Origin: Bos javanicus | Lineage: Eukaryota > Chordata > Mammalia > Artiodactyla > Bovidae | Length of the DNA: 64,000 bases | Reading direction: 5' to 3' | Assembly (NCBI RefSeq): GCF_032452875.1 | Contig: NW_026893842.1 | Coordinates: forward strand, 248,001-312,000 | Shown here: positions 21,857-36,583 of the stretch, piece after piece | Layout of the letters: every line of letters starts with the position of its first letter | How positions within the stretch are numbered: the first letter of the stretch is position 1 | The notes under the pieces: model-generated | The model's database searches: none | What the model was told of the DNA's origin: nothing | The model's input: the letters and a program-made list of their open reading frames with translations, nothing else | Program-made: the position numbers and the translations under genes

Positions 21857-22457
21857 TGCCGGGAGCCGGGGAGGCATTCCACTCTGGACAAAGGTCATGA
21901 GGAAGGAGGCTCGGCATACGCAAATGCGGGATCGAGCCTCAGGAGTCCACCCGGATATTCTCGAGCATCTCCCCCCAAAAAAACCGGAGTCTGCCTACTG
22001 TATTGCTTTGTGCTCTCACCTCTGATTTCACTGGGGGCTGTCCCCCACCACCATCTCGCTCTCTCTGTCAAAGAGTTAACTTACAGCTCCAATTCATAAA
22101 GTTCCTTGTCATTCTTCCCTTTAACTTCCAGCTGAGTCTCCATCTGGAGCGCGGAACCCACCACGCTTACTAATTATGCCTGGGCTGCTAAGACCCACTC
22201 GAGAAGGTGTCTAGGGTGAGGCACCTTTCGCTATTCGAGAGGGCGCCTGCGGCCTACGTAAGTGGTGCAAACTTCTTGTCTTGAAGTTTGATTGGTCTTC
22301 CGCGTAAACCAAGCTACTCAGTCTCTTTTCTCCACCGAATTTTCCTACTGAGCTCTCCTCATACTATTATTCTTGACATCTCTGATTAGCATATAAATAG
22401 TCGCCTAGGCCATCTCTCCTTCGAATACCCTGGATCAGTTGGGGCTGGTCCCCGGCA
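21857..22457 (+). mobile_element. ERV LTR copy 17
   Basis: 601 bp, C6A7, ccgg; unit 1412 bp. Confidence 0.88.
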
Positions 22458-23268
22458 GGTGGCGACCGAACAGGGACCTCAGGAGGCAATACTCAAAGAG
22501 CTGAGCAGACACGAACCACGCAATCAGCAGGCAATAAGCATGGAGCTCAGCAGTGACGAATCATGCTGCTCAACTGGCAATAATCAAGCACGTGACCAGG
22601 CAGGAATCACGCAGCTCAGCTGGCAATTGTCAAGCAGATGAGCCGACAGGAATCACGCAGCTCAGCTGGCAATTGTCATGCAGATGAGCCGGCAGGAATC
22701 ACGCAGCTCAGCAGGCCCTGATCACGTGACTCTGCAGGCACTGATCACGTGGCTGATCAAGTCCAGATCACGTGACTGAGCATGCACTGATCACGTGGCT
22801 ATCATGCACTGATGACGTGACTGCGCATGCACTGATGACGTGGCTGATCGGGCACTGATCACATGGCTCATCATGCACTGATCACGTGTTTATCAGGCAA
22901 TGATCAGTGACTGACAGGCGCTGATCATGGGACTGTGCACGCACTGATCACGTGGCTATCATGCACTGATCACGTGACTGCGCATGCACTGATGACGTGG
23001 CTGTTCGGGCACTGATCACGTGTTTATCAGGCAGTGATCAGTGACTGACAGGCGCTGATCAGGGGACTGTGCACGCACTGATCAGGTGGCTGATCAGGAA
23101 CTGACCACCTGACCGCGCATGCAGTGATCACGTGGCTGGTCGTTCACTGATCACGTGTTTATCATACGGTGATCACGTGACTGAGAGGCGCTGATCACGT
23201 GACTGTGCCGTCAGTGATCACGTGGCTGAGCAGGCACTGATATCGTGACTGAGCATGCACTGATCATG

Positions 23269-23867
23269 TGCCGGGAGCCGGGGAGGCATTCCACTCTGGA
23301 CAAAGGTCATGAGGAAGGAGGCTCGGCATACGCAAATGCGGGATCGAGCCTCAGGAGTCCACCCGGATATTCTCGAGCATCTCCCCCCAAAAACCGGAGT
23401 CTGCCTACTGTATTGCTTTGTGCTCTCACCTCTGATTTCACTGGGGGCTGTCCCCCACCACCATCTCGCTCTCTCTGTCAAAGAGTTAACTTACAGCTCC
23501 AATTCATAAAGTTCCTTGTCATTCTTCCCTTTAACTTCCAGCTGAGTCTCCATCTGGAGCGCGGAACCCACCACGCTTACTAATTATGCCTGGGCTGCTA
23601 AGACCCACTCGAGAAGGTGTCTAGGGTGAGGCACCTTTCGCTATTCGAGAGGGCGCCTGCGGCCTACGTAAGTGGTGCAAACTTCTTGTCTTGAAGTTTG
23701 ATTGGTCTTCCGCGTAAACCAAGCTACTCAGTCTCTTTTCTCCACCGAATTTTCCTACTGAGCTCTCCTCATACTATTATTCTTGACATCTCTGATTAGC
23801 ATATAAATAGTCGCCTAGGCCATCTCTCCTTCGAATACCCTGGATCAGTTGGGGCTGGTCCCCGGCA
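23269..23867 (+). mobile_element. ERV LTR copy 18
   Basis: 599 bp, the shortest LTR copy, owing to a C6A5 tract; unit 1410 bp. Confidence 0.88.
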
Positions 23868-24678
23868 GGTGGCGACCGAACAGGGACCTCAGGAGGCAAT
23901 ACTCAAAGAGCTGAGCAGACACGAACCACGCAATCAGCAGGCAATAAGCATGGAGCTCAGCAGTGACGAATCATGCTGCTCAACTGGCAATAATCAAGCA
24001 CGTGACCAGGCAGGAATCACGCAGCTCAGCTGGCAATTGTCAAGCAGATGAGCCGACAGGAATCACGCAGCTCAGCTGGCAATTGTCATGCAGATGAGCC
24101 GGCAGGAATCACGCAGCTCAGCAGGCCCTGATCACGTGACTCTGCAGGCACTGATCACGTGGCTGATCAAGTCCAGATCACGTGACTGAGCATGCACTGA
24201 TCACGTGGCTATCATGCACTGATGACGTGACTGCGCATGCACTGATGACGTGGCTGATCGGGCACTGATCACATGGCTCATCATGCACTGATCACGTGTT
24301 TATCAGGCAATGATCAGTGACTGACAGGCGCTGATCATGGGACTGTGCACGCACTGATCACGTGGCTATCATGCACTGATCACGTGACTGCGCATGCACT
24401 GATGACGTGGCTGTTCGGGCACTGATCACGTGTTTATCAGGCAGTGATCAGTGACTGACAGGCGCTGATCAGGGGACTGTGCACGCACTGATCAGGTGGC
24501 TGATCAGGAACTGACCACCTGACCGCGCATGCAGTGATCACGTGGCTGGTCGTTCACTGATCACGTGTTTATCATACGGTGATCACGTGACTGAGAGGCG
24601 CTGATCACGTGACTGTGCCGTCAGTGATCACGTGGCTGAGCAGGCACTGATATCGTGACTGAGCATGCACTGATCATG

Positions 24679-25279
24679 TGCCGGGAGCCGGGGAGGCATT
24701 CCACTCTGGACAAAGGTCATGAGGAAGGAGGCTCGGCATACGCAAATGCGGGATCGAGCCTCAGGAGTCCACCCGGATATTCTCGAGCATCTCCCCCCAA
24801 AAAAACCGGAGTCTGCCTACTGTATTGCTTTGTGCTCTCACCTCTGATTTCACTGGGGGCTGTCCCCCACCACCATCTCGCTCTCTCTGTCAAAGAGTTA
24901 ACTTACAGCTCCAATTCATAAAGTTCCTTGTCATTCTTCCCTTTAACTTCCAGCTGAGTCTCCATCTGGAGCGCGGAACCCACCACGCTTACTAATTATG
25001 CCTGGGCTGCTAAGACCCACTCGAGAAGGTGTCTAGGGTGAGGCACCTTTCGCTATTCGAGAGGGCGCCTGCGGCCTACGTAAGTGGTGCAAACTTCTTG
25101 TCTTGAAGTTTGATTGGTCTTCCGCGTAAACCAAGCTACTCAGTCTCTTTTCTCCACCGAATTTTCCTACTGAGCTCTCCTCATACTATTATTCTTGACA
25201 TCTCTGATTAGCATATAAATAGTCGCCTAGGCCATCTCTCCTTCGAATACCCTGGATCAGTTGGGGCTGGTCCCCGGCA
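24679..25279 (+). mobile_element. ERV LTR copy 19
   Basis: 601 bp, C6A7, ccgg; the following dimer has the CAGATGGC variant; unit 1412 bp. Confidence 0.88.
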
Positions 25280-26090
25280 GGTGGCGACCGAACAGGGACC
25301 TCAGGAGGCAATACTCAAAGAGCTGAGCAGACACGAACCACGCAATCAGCAGGCAATAAGCATGGAGCTCAGCAGTGACGAATCATGCTGCTCAACTGGC
25401 AATAATCAAGCACGTGACCAGGCAGGAATCACGCAGCTCAGCTGGCAATTGTCAAGCAGATGAGCCGACAGGAATCACGCAGCTCAGATGGCAATTGTCA
25501 TGCAGATGAGCCGGCAGGAATCACGCAGCTCAGCAGGCCCTGATCACGTGACTCTGCAGGCACTGATCACGTGGCTGATCAAGTCCAGATCACGTGACTG
25601 AGCATGCACTGATCACGTGGCTATCATGCACTGATGACGTGACTGCGCATGCACTGATGACGTGGCTGATCGGGCACTGATCACATGGCTCATCATGCAC
25701 TGATCACGTGTTTATCAGGCAATGATCAGTGACTGACAGGCGCTGATCATGGGACTGTGCACGCACTGATCACGTGGCTATCATGCACTGATCACGTGAC
25801 TGCGCATGCACTGATGACGTGGCTGTTCGGGCACTGATCACGTGTTTATCAGGCAGTGATCAGTGACTGACAGGCGCTGATCAGGGGACTGTGCACGCAC
25901 TGATCAGGTGGCTGATCAGGAACTGACCACCTGACCGCGCATGCAGTGATCACGTGGCTGGTCGTTCACTGATCACGTGTTTATCATACGGTGATCACGT
26001 GACTGAGAGGCGCTGATCACGTGACTGTGCCGTCAGTGATCACGTGGCTGAGCAGGCACTGATATCGTGACTGAGCATGCACTGATCATG

Positions 26091-26690
26091 TGCCGGGAGC
26101 CGGGGAGGCATTCCACTCTGGACAAAGGTCATGAGGAAGGAGGCTCGGCATACGCAAATGCGGGATCGAGCCTCAGGAGTCCACCCGGATATTCTCGAGC
26201 ATCTCCCCCCAAAAAACCGGAGTCTGCCTACTGTATTGCTTTGTGCTCTCACCTCTGATTTCACTGGGGGCTGTCCCCCACCACCATCTCGCTCTCTCTG
26301 TCAAAGAGTTAACTTACAGCTCCAATTCATAAAGTTCCTTGTCATTCTTCCCTTTAACTTCCAGCTGAGTCTCCATCTGGAGCGCGGAACCCACCACGCT
26401 TACTAATTATGCCTGGGCTGCTAAGACCCACTCGAGAAGGTGTCTAGGGTGAGGCACCTTTCGCTATTCGAGAGGGCGCCTGCGGCCTACGTAAGTGGTG
26501 CAAACTTCTTGTCTTGAAGTTTGATTGGTCTTCCGCGTAAACCAAGCTACTCAGTCTCTTTTCTCCACCGAATTTTCCTACTGAGCTCTCCTCATACTAT
26601 TATTCTTGACATCTCTGATTAGCATATAAATAGTCGCCTAGGCCATCTCTCCTTCGAATACCCTGGATCAGTTGGGGCTGGTCCCCGGCA
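26091..26690 (+). mobile_element. ERV LTR copy 20
   Basis: 600 bp, C6A6, ccgg; the following dimer has the CAGATGGC variant, shared with unit 19; unit 1411 bp. Confidence 0.88.
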
Positions 26691-27501
26691 GGTGGCGACC
26701 GAACAGGGACCTCAGGAGGCAATACTCAAAGAGCTGAGCAGACACGAACCACGCAATCAGCAGGCAATAAGCATGGAGCTCAGCAGTGACGAATCATGCT
26801 GCTCAACTGGCAATAATCAAGCACGTGACCAGGCAGGAATCACGCAGCTCAGCTGGCAATTGTCAAGCAGATGAGCCGACAGGAATCACGCAGCTCAGAT
26901 GGCAATTGTCATGCAGATGAGCCGGCAGGAATCACGCAGCTCAGCAGGCCCTGATCACGTGACTCTGCAGGCACTGATCACGTGGCTGATCAAGTCCAGA
27001 TCACGTGACTGAGCATGCACTGATCACGTGGCTATCATGCACTGATGACGTGACTGCGCATGCACTGATGACGTGGCTGATCGGGCACTGATCACATGGC
27101 TCATCATGCACTGATCACGTGTTTATCAGGCAATGATCAGTGACTGACAGGCGCTGATCATGGGACTGTGCACGCACTGATCACGTGGCTATCATGCACT
27201 GATCACGTGACTGCGCATGCACTGATGACGTGGCTGTTCGGGCACTGATCACGTGTTTATCAGGCAGTGATCAGTGACTGACAGGCGCTGATCAGGGGAC
27301 TGTGCACGCACTGATCAGGTGGCTGATCAGGAACTGACCACCTGACCGCGCATGCAGTGATCACGTGGCTGGTCGTTCACTGATCACGTGTTTATCATAC
27401 GGTGATCACGTGACTGAGAGGCGCTGATCACGTGACTGTGCCGTCAGTGATCACGTGGCTGAGCAGGCACTGATATCGTGACTGAGCATGCACTGATCAT
27501 G

Positions 27502-28102
27502 TGCCGGGAGCCGGGGAGGCATTCCACTCTGGACAAAGGTCATGAGGAAGGAGGCTCGGCATACGCAAATGCGGGATCGAGCCTCAGGAGTCCACCCGGA
27601 TATTCTCGAGCATCTCCCCCCAAAAAAACCGGAGTCTGCCTACTGTATTGCTTTGTGCTCTCACCTCTGATTTCACTGGGGGCTGTCCCCCACCACCATC
27701 TCGCTCTCTCTGTCAAAGAGTTAACTTACAGCTCCAATTCATAAAGTTCCTTGTCATTCTTCCCTTTAACTTCCAGCTGAGTCTCCATCTGGAGCGCGGA
27801 ACCCACCACGCTTACTAATTATGCCTGGGCTGCTAAGACCCACTCGAGAAGGTGTCTAGGGTGAGGCACCTTTCGCTATTCGAGAGGGCGCCTGCGGCCT
27901 ACGTAAGTGGTGCAAACTTCTTGTCTTGAAGTTTGATTGGTCTTCCGCGTAAACCAAGCTACTCAGTCTCTTTTCTCCACCGAATTTTCCTACTGAGCTC
28001 TCCTCATACTATTATTCTTGACATCTCTGATTAGCATATAAATAGTCGCCTAGGCCATCTCTCCTTCGAATACCCTGGATCAGTTGGGGCTGGTCCCCGG
28101 CA
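27502..28102 (+). mobile_element. ERV LTR copy 21
   Basis: 601 bp, C6A7, ccgg; unit 1412 bp. Confidence 0.88.
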
Positions 28103-28913
28103 GGTGGCGACCGAACAGGGACCTCAGGAGGCAATACTCAAAGAGCTGAGCAGACACGAACCACGCAATCAGCAGGCAATAAGCATGGAGCTCAGCAGTG
28201 ACGAATCATGCTGCTCAACTGGCAATAATCAAGCACGTGACCAGGCAGGAATCACGCAGCTCAGCTGGCAATTGTCAAGCAGATGAGCCGACAGGAATCA
28301 CGCAGCTCAGCTGGCAATTGTCATGCAGATGAGCCGGCAGGAATCACGCAGCTCAGCAGGCCCTGATCACGTGACTCTGCAGGCACTGATCACGTGGCTG
28401 ATCAAGTCCAGATCACGTGACTGAGCATGCACTGATCACGTGGCTATCATGCACTGATGACGTGACTGCGCATGCACTGATGACGTGGCTGATCGGGCAC
28501 TGATCACATGGCTCATCATGCACTGATCACGTGTTTATCAGGCAATGATCAGTGACTGACAGGCGCTGATCATGGGACTGTGCACGCACTGATCACGTGG
28601 CTATCATGCACTGATCACGTGACTGCGCATGCACTGATGACGTGGCTGTTCGGGCACTGATCACGTGTTTATCAGGCAGTGATCAGTGACTGACAGGCGC
28701 TGATCAGGGGACTGTGCACGCACTGATCAGGTGGCTGATCAGGAACTGACCACCTGACCGCGCATGCAGTGATCACGTGGCTGGTCGTTCACTGATCACG
28801 TGTTTATCATACGGTGATCACGTGACTGAGAGGCGCTGATCACGTGACTGTGCCGTCAGTGATCACGTGGCTGAGCAGGCACTGATATCGTGACTGAGCA
28901 TGCACTGATCATG

Positions 28914-29514
28914 TGCCGGGAGCCGGGGAGGCATTCCACTCTGGACAAAGGTCATGAGGAAGGAGGCTCGGCATACGCAAATGCGGGATCGAGCCTCAGG
29001 AGTCCACCCGGATATTCTCGAGCATCTCCCCCCAAAAAAACCGGAGTCTGCCTACTGTATTGCTTTGTGCTCTCACCTCTGATTTCACTGGGGGCTGTCC
29101 CCCACCACCATCTCGCTCTCTCTGTCAAAGAGTTAACTTACAGCTCCAATTCATAAAGTTCCTTGTCATTCTTCCCTTTAACTTCCAGCTGAGTCTCCAT
29201 CTGGAGCGCGGAACCCACCACGCTTACTAATTATGCCTGGGCTGCTAAGACCCACTCGAGAAGGTGTCTAGGGTGAGGCACCTTTCGCTATTCGAGAGGG
29301 CGCCTGCGGCCTACGTAAGTGGTGCAAACTTCTTGTCTTGAAGTTTGATTGGTCTTCCGCGTAAACCAAGCTACTCAGTCTCTTTTCTCCACCGAATTTT
29401 CCTACTGAGCTCTCCTCATACTATTATTCTTGACATCTCTGATTAGCATATAAATAGTCGCCTAGGCCATCTCTCCTTCGAATACCCTGGATCAGTTGGG
29501 GCTGGTCCCCGGCA
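28914..29514 (+). mobile_element. ERV LTR copy 22
   Basis: 601 bp, C6A7, ccgg; unit 1412 bp. Confidence 0.88.
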
Positions 29515-30325
29515 GGTGGCGACCGAACAGGGACCTCAGGAGGCAATACTCAAAGAGCTGAGCAGACACGAACCACGCAATCAGCAGGCAATAAGCATGG
29601 AGCTCAGCAGTGACGAATCATGCTGCTCAACTGGCAATAATCAAGCACGTGACCAGGCAGGAATCACGCAGCTCAGCTGGCAATTGTCAAGCAGATGAGC
29701 CGACAGGAATCACGCAGCTCAGCTGGCAATTGTCATGCAGATGAGCCGGCAGGAATCACGCAGCTCAGCAGGCCCTGATCACGTGACTCTGCAGGCACTG
29801 ATCACGTGGCTGATCAAGTCCAGATCACGTGACTGAGCATGCACTGATCACGTGGCTATCATGCACTGATGACGTGACTGCGCATGCACTGATGACGTGG
29901 CTGATCGGGCACTGATCACATGGCTCATCATGCACTGATCACGTGTTTATCAGGCAATGATCAGTGACTGACAGGCGCTGATCATGGGACTGTGCACGCA
30001 CTGATCACGTGGCTATCATGCACTGATCACGTGACTGCGCATGCACTGATGACGTGGCTGTTCGGGCACTGATCACGTGTTTATCAGGCAGTGATCAGTG
30101 ACTGACAGGCGCTGATCAGGGGACTGTGCACGCACTGATCAGGTGGCTGATCAGGAACTGACCACCTGACCGCGCATGCAGTGATCACGTGGCTGGTCGT
30201 TCACTGATCACGTGTTTATCATACGGTGATCACGTGACTGAGAGGCGCTGATCACGTGACTGTGCCGTCAGTGATCACGTGGCTGAGCAGGCACTGATAT
30301 CGTGACTGAGCATGCACTGATCATG

Positions 30326-30926
30326 TGCCGGGAGCCGGGGAGGCATTCCACTCTGGACAAAGGTCATGAGGAAGGAGGCTCGGCATACGCAAATGCGGGA
30401 TCGAGCCTCAGGAGTCCACCCGGATATTCTCGAGCATCTCCCCCCAAAAAAACCGGAGTCTGCCTACTGTATTGCTTTGTGCTCTCACCTCTGATTTCAC
30501 TGGGGGCTGTCCCCCACCACCATCTCGCTCTCTCTGTCAAAGAGTTAACTTACAGCTCCAATTCATAAAGTTCCTTGTCATTCTTCCCTTTAACTTCCAG
30601 CTGAGTCTCCATCTGGAGCGCGGAACCCACCACGCTTACTAATTATGCCTGGGCTGCTAAGACCCACTCGAGAAGGTGTCTAGGGTGAGGCACCTTTCGC
30701 TATTCGAGAGGGCGCCTGCGGCCTACGTAAGTGGTGCAAACTTCTTGTCTTGAAGTTTGATTGGTCTTCCGCGTAAACCAAGCTACTCAGTCTCTTTTCT
30801 CCACCGAATTTTCCTACTGAGCTCTCCTCATACTATTATTCTTGACATCTCTGATTAGCATATAAATAGTCGCCTAGGCCATCTCTCCTTCGAATACCCT
30901 GGATCAGTTGGGGCTGGTCCCCGGCA
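30326..30926 (+). mobile_element. ERV LTR copy 23
   Basis: 601 bp, C6A7, ccgg; unit 1412 bp. Confidence 0.88.
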
Positions 30927-31737
30927 GGTGGCGACCGAACAGGGACCTCAGGAGGCAATACTCAAAGAGCTGAGCAGACACGAACCACGCAATCAGCAGG
31001 CAATAAGCATGGAGCTCAGCAGTGACGAATCATGCTGCTCAACTGGCAATAATCAAGCACGTGACCAGGCAGGAATCACGCAGCTCAGCTGGCAATTGTC
31101 AAGCAGATGAGCCGACAGGAATCACGCAGCTCAGCTGGCAATTGTCATGCAGATGAGCCGGCAGGAATCACGCAGCTCAGCAGGCCCTGATCACGTGACT
31201 CTGCAGGCACTGATCACGTGGCTGATCAAGTCCAGATCACGTGACTGAGCATGCACTGATCACGTGGCTATCATGCACTGATGACGTGACTGCGCATGCA
31301 CTGATGACGTGGCTGATCGGGCACTGATCACATGGCTCATCATGCACTGATCACGTGTTTATCAGGCAATGATCAGTGACTGACAGGCGCTGATCATGGG
31401 ACTGTGCACGCACTGATCACGTGGCTATCATGCACTGATCACGTGACTGCGCATGCACTGATGACGTGGCTGTTCGGGCACTGATCACGTGTTTATCAGG
31501 CAGTGATCAGTGACTGACAGGCGCTGATCAGGGGACTGTGCACGCACTGATCAGGTGGCTGATCAGGAACTGACCACCTGACCGCGCATGCAGTGATCAC
31601 GTGGCTGGTCGTTCACTGATCACGTGTTTATCATACGGTGATCACGTGACTGAGAGGCGCTGATCACGTGACTGTGCCGTCAGTGATCACGTGGCTGAGC
31701 AGGCACTGATATCGTGACTGAGCATGCACTGATCATG

Positions 31738-32338
31738 TGCCGGGAGCCGGGGAGGCATTCCACTCTGGACAAAGGTCATGAGGAAGGAGGCTCGGCATAC
31801 GCAAATGCGGGATCGAGCCTCAGGAGTCCACCCGGATATTCTCGAGCATCTCCCCCCAAAAAAACCGGAGTCTGCCTACTGTATTGCTTTGTGCTCTCAC
31901 CTCTGATTTCACTGGGGGCTGTCCCCCACCACCATCTCGCTCTCTCTGTCAAAGAGTTAACTTACAGCTCCAATTCATAAAGTTCCTTGTCATTCTTCCC
32001 TTTAACTTCCAGCTGAGTCTCCATCTGGAGCGCGGAACCCACCACGCTTACTAATTATGCCTGGGCTGCTAAGACCCACTCGAGAAGGTGTCTAGGGTGA
32101 GGCACCTTTCGCTATTCGAGAGGGCGCCTGCGGCCTACGTAAGTGGTGCAAACTTCTTGTCTTGAAGTTTGATTGGTCTTCCGCGTAAACCAAGCTACTC
32201 AGTCTCTTTTCTCCACCGAATTTTCCTACTGAGCTCTCCTCATACTATTATTCTTGACATCTCTGATTAGCATATAAATAGTCGCCTAGGCCATCTCTCC
32301 TTCGAATACCCTGGATCAGTTGGGGCTGGTCCCCGGCA
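31738..32338 (+). mobile_element. ERV LTR copy 24
   Basis: 601 bp, C6A7, ccgg; unit 1412 bp. Confidence 0.88.
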
Positions 32339-33149
32339 GGTGGCGACCGAACAGGGACCTCAGGAGGCAATACTCAAAGAGCTGAGCAGACACGAACCAC
32401 GCAATCAGCAGGCAATAAGCATGGAGCTCAGCAGTGACGAATCATGCTGCTCAACTGGCAATAATCAAGCACGTGACCAGGCAGGAATCACGCAGCTCAG
32501 CTGGCAATTGTCAAGCAGATGAGCCGACAGGAATCACGCAGCTCAGCTGGCAATTGTCATGCAGATGAGCCGGCAGGAATCACGCAGCTCAGCAGGCCCT
32601 GATCACGTGACTCTGCAGGCACTGATCACGTGGCTGATCAAGTCCAGATCACGTGACTGAGCATGCACTGATCACGTGGCTATCATGCACTGATGACGTG
32701 ACTGCGCATGCACTGATGACGTGGCTGATCGGGCACTGATCACATGGCTCATCATGCACTGATCACGTGTTTATCAGGCAATGATCAGTGACTGACAGGC
32801 GCTGATCATGGGACTGTGCACGCACTGATCACGTGGCTATCATGCACTGATCACGTGACTGCGCATGCACTGATGACGTGGCTGTTCGGGCACTGATCAC
32901 GTGTTTATCAGGCAGTGATCAGTGACTGACAGGCGCTGATCAGGGGACTGTGCACGCACTGATCAGGTGGCTGATCAGGAACTGACCACCTGACCGCGCA
33001 TGCAGTGATCACGTGGCTGGTCGTTCACTGATCACGTGTTTATCATACGGTGATCACGTGACTGAGAGGCGCTGATCACGTGACTGTGCCGTCAGTGATC
33101 ACGTGGCTGAGCAGGCACTGATATCGTGACTGAGCATGCACTGATCATG

Positions 33150-33750
33150 TGCCGGGAGCCGGGGAGGCATTCCACTCTGGACAAAGGTCATGAGGAAGGA
33201 GGCTCGGCATACGCAAATGCGGGATCGAGCCTCAGGAGTCCACCCGGATATTCTCGAGCATCTCCCCCCAAAAAAACCGGAGTCTGCCTACTGTATTGCT
33301 TTGTGCTCTCACCTCTGATTTCACTGGGGGCTGTCCCCCACCACCATCTCGCTCTCTCTGTCAAAGAGTTAACTTACAGCTCCAATTCATAAAGTTCCTT
33401 GTCATTCTTCCCTTTAACTTCCAGCTGAGTCTCCATCTGGAGCGCGGAACCCACCACGCTTACTAATTATGCCTGGGCTGCTAAGACCCACTCGAGAAGG
33501 TGTCTAGGGTGAGGCACCTTTCGCTATTCGAGAGGGCGCCTGCGGCCTACGTAAGTGGTGCAAACTTCTTGTCTTGAAGTTTGATTGGTCTTCCGCGTAA
33601 ACCAAGCTACTCAGTCTCTTTTCTCCACCGAATTTTCCTACTGAGCTCTCCTCATACTATTATTCTTGACATCTCTGATTAGCATATAAATAGTCGCCTA
33701 GGCCATCTCTCCTTCGAATACCCTGGATCAGTTGGGGCTGGTCCCCGGCA
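33150..33750 (+). mobile_element. ERV LTR copy 25
   Basis: 601 bp, C6A7, ccgg; unit 1412 bp. Confidence 0.88.
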
Positions 33751-34561
33751 GGTGGCGACCGAACAGGGACCTCAGGAGGCAATACTCAAAGAGCTGAGCA
33801 GACACGAACCACGCAATCAGCAGGCAATAAGCATGGAGCTCAGCAGTGACGAATCATGCTGCTCAACTGGCAATAATCAAGCACGTGACCAGGCAGGAAT
33901 CACGCAGCTCAGCTGGCAATTGTCAAGCAGATGAGCCGACAGGAATCACGCAGCTCAGCTGGCAATTGTCATGCAGATGAGCCGGCAGGAATCACGCAGC
34001 TCAGCAGGCCCTGATCACGTGACTCTGCAGGCACTGATCACGTGGCTGATCAAGTCCAGATCACGTGACTGAGCATGCACTGATCACGTGGCTATCATGC
34101 ACTGATGACGTGACTGCGCATGCACTGATGACGTGGCTGATCGGGCACTGATCACATGGCTCATCATGCACTGATCACGTGTTTATCAGGCAATGATCAG
34201 TGACTGACAGGCGCTGATCATGGGACTGTGCACGCACTGATCACGTGGCTATCATGCACTGATCACGTGACTGCGCATGCACTGATGACGTGGCTGTTCG
34301 GGCACTGATCACGTGTTTATCAGGCAGTGATCAGTGACTGACAGGCGCTGATCAGGGGACTGTGCACGCACTGATCAGGTGGCTGATCAGGAACTGACCA
34401 CCTGACCGCGCATGCAGTGATCACGTGGCTGGTCGTTCACTGATCACGTGTTTATCATACGGTGATCACGTGACTGAGAGGCGCTGATCACGTGACTGTG
34501 CCGTCAGTGATCACGTGGCTGAGCAGGCACTGATATCGTGACTGAGCATGCACTGATCATG

Positions 34562-35162
34562 TGCCGGGAGCCGGGGAGGCATTCCACTCTGGACAAAGGT
34601 CATGAGGAAGGAGGCTCGGCATACGCAAATGCGGGATCGAGCCTCAGGAGTCCACCCGGATATTCTCGAGCATCTCCCCCCAAAAAAACCGGAGTCTGCC
34701 TACTGTATTGCTTTGTGCTCTCACCTCTGATTTCACTGGGGGCTGTCCCCCACCACCATCTCGCTCTCTCTGTCAAAGAGTTAACTTACAGCTCCAATTC
34801 ATAAAGTTCCTTGTCATTCTTCCCTTTAACTTCCAGCTGAGTCTCCATCTGGAGCGCGGAACCCACCACGCTTACTAATTATGCCTGGGCTGCTAAGACC
34901 CACTCGAGAAGGTGTCTAGGGTGAGGCACCTTTCGCTATTCGAGAGGGCGCCTGCGGCCTACGTAAGTGGTGCAAACTTCTTGTCTTGAAGTTTGATTGG
35001 TCTTCCGCGTAAACCAAGCTACTCAGTCTCTTTTCTCCACCGAATTTTCCTACTGAGCTCTCCTCATACTATTATTCTTGACATCTCTGATTAGCATATA
35101 AATAGTCGCCTAGGCCATCTCTCCTTCGAATACCCTGGATCAGTTGGGGCTGGTCCCCGGCA
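34562..35162 (+). mobile_element. ERV LTR copy 26
   Basis: 601 bp, C6A7, ccgg; unit 1421 bp because of the altered satellite patch that follows. Confidence 0.88.
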
Positions 35163-35420
35163 GGTGGCGACCGAACAGGGACCTCAGGAGGCAATACTCA
35201 AAGAGCTGAGCAGACACGAACCACGCAATCAGCAGGCAATAAGCATGGAGCTCAGCAGTGACGAATCATGCTGCTCAACTGGCAATAATCAAGCACGTGA
35301 CCAGGCAGGAATCACGCAGCTCAGCTGGCAATTGTCAAGCAGATGAGCCGACAGGAATCACGCAGCTCAGCTGGCAATTGTCATGCAGATGAGCCGGCAG
35401 GAATCACGCAGCTCAGCAGG

Positions 35421-35590
35421 CCTCATCACGTGACTCTGCATGCACTGATCACGTGGCTGATCAAGCACTGATCACGTGGCTGATCATGCACTGATCACGT
35501 GGCTATCATGCACTGATGACGTGACTGCGCATGCACTGATGACGTGGCTGATCATGCACTGGCACTGATCACTGATGGCTGGCATCATGC
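35421..35590 (+). repeat. Scrambled class A patch in unit 26
   Basis: The usual order is replaced by a string closer to the plain monomer consensus (CCTCATCACG, TGCATGCACTG, repeated GATCACGTGGCTGATCA, then GCACTGGCACTGATCACTGATGGCTGGC). Net gain is 9 bp. Both flanks return abruptly to the standard sequence. It could be a real local rearrangement or an assembly consensus error. Confidence 0.7.
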
Positions 35591-35982
35591 ACTGATCACG
35601 TGTTTATCAGGCAATGATCAGTGACTGACAGGCGCTGATCATGGGACTGTGCACGCACTGATCACGTGGCTATCATGCACTGATCACGTGACTGCGCATG
35701 CACTGATGACGTGGCTGTTCGGGCACTGATCACGTGTTTATCAGGCAGTGATCAGTGACTGACAGGCGCTGATCAGGGGACTGTGCACGCACTGATCAGG
35801 TGGCTGATCAGGAACTGACCACCTGACCGCGCATGCAGTGATCACGTGGCTGGTCGTTCACTGATCACGTGTTTATCATACGGTGATCACGTGACTGAGA
35901 GGCGCTGATCACGTGACTGTGCCGTCAGTGATCACGTGGCTGAGCAGGCACTGATATCGTGACTGAGCATGCACTGATCATG

Positions 35983-36583
35983 TGCCGGGAGCCGGGGAGG
36001 CATTCCACTCTGGACAAAGGTCATGAGGAAGGAGGCTCGGCATACGCAAATGCGGGATCGAGCCTCAGGAGTCCACCCGGATATTCTCGAGCATCTCCCC
36101 CCAAAAAAACCGGAGTCTGCCTACTGTATTGCTTTGTGCTCTCACCTCTGATTTCACTGGGGGCTGTCCCCCACCACCATCTCGCTCTCTCTGTCAAAGA
36201 GTTAACTTACAGCTCCAATTCATAAAGTTCCTTGTCATTCTTCCCTTTAACTTCCAGCTGAGTCTCCATCTGGAGCGCGGAACCCACCACGCTTACTAAT
36301 TATGCCTGGGCTGCTAAGACCCACTCGAGAAGGTGTCTAGGGTGAGGCACCTTTCGCTATTCGAGAGGGCGCCTGCGGCCTACGTAAGTGGTGCAAACTT
36401 CTTGTCTTGAAGTTTGATTGGTCTTCCGCGTAAACCAAGCTACTCAGTCTCTTTTCTCCACCGAATTTTCCTACTGAGCTCTCCTCATACTATTATTCTT
36501 GACATCTCTGATTAGCATATAAATAGTCGCCTAGGCCATCTCTCCTTCGAATACCCTGGATCAGTTGGGGCTGGTCCCCGGCA
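35983..36583 (+). mobile_element. ERV LTR copy 27
   Basis: 601 bp, C6A7, ccgg; unit 1412 bp. Confidence 0.88.
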
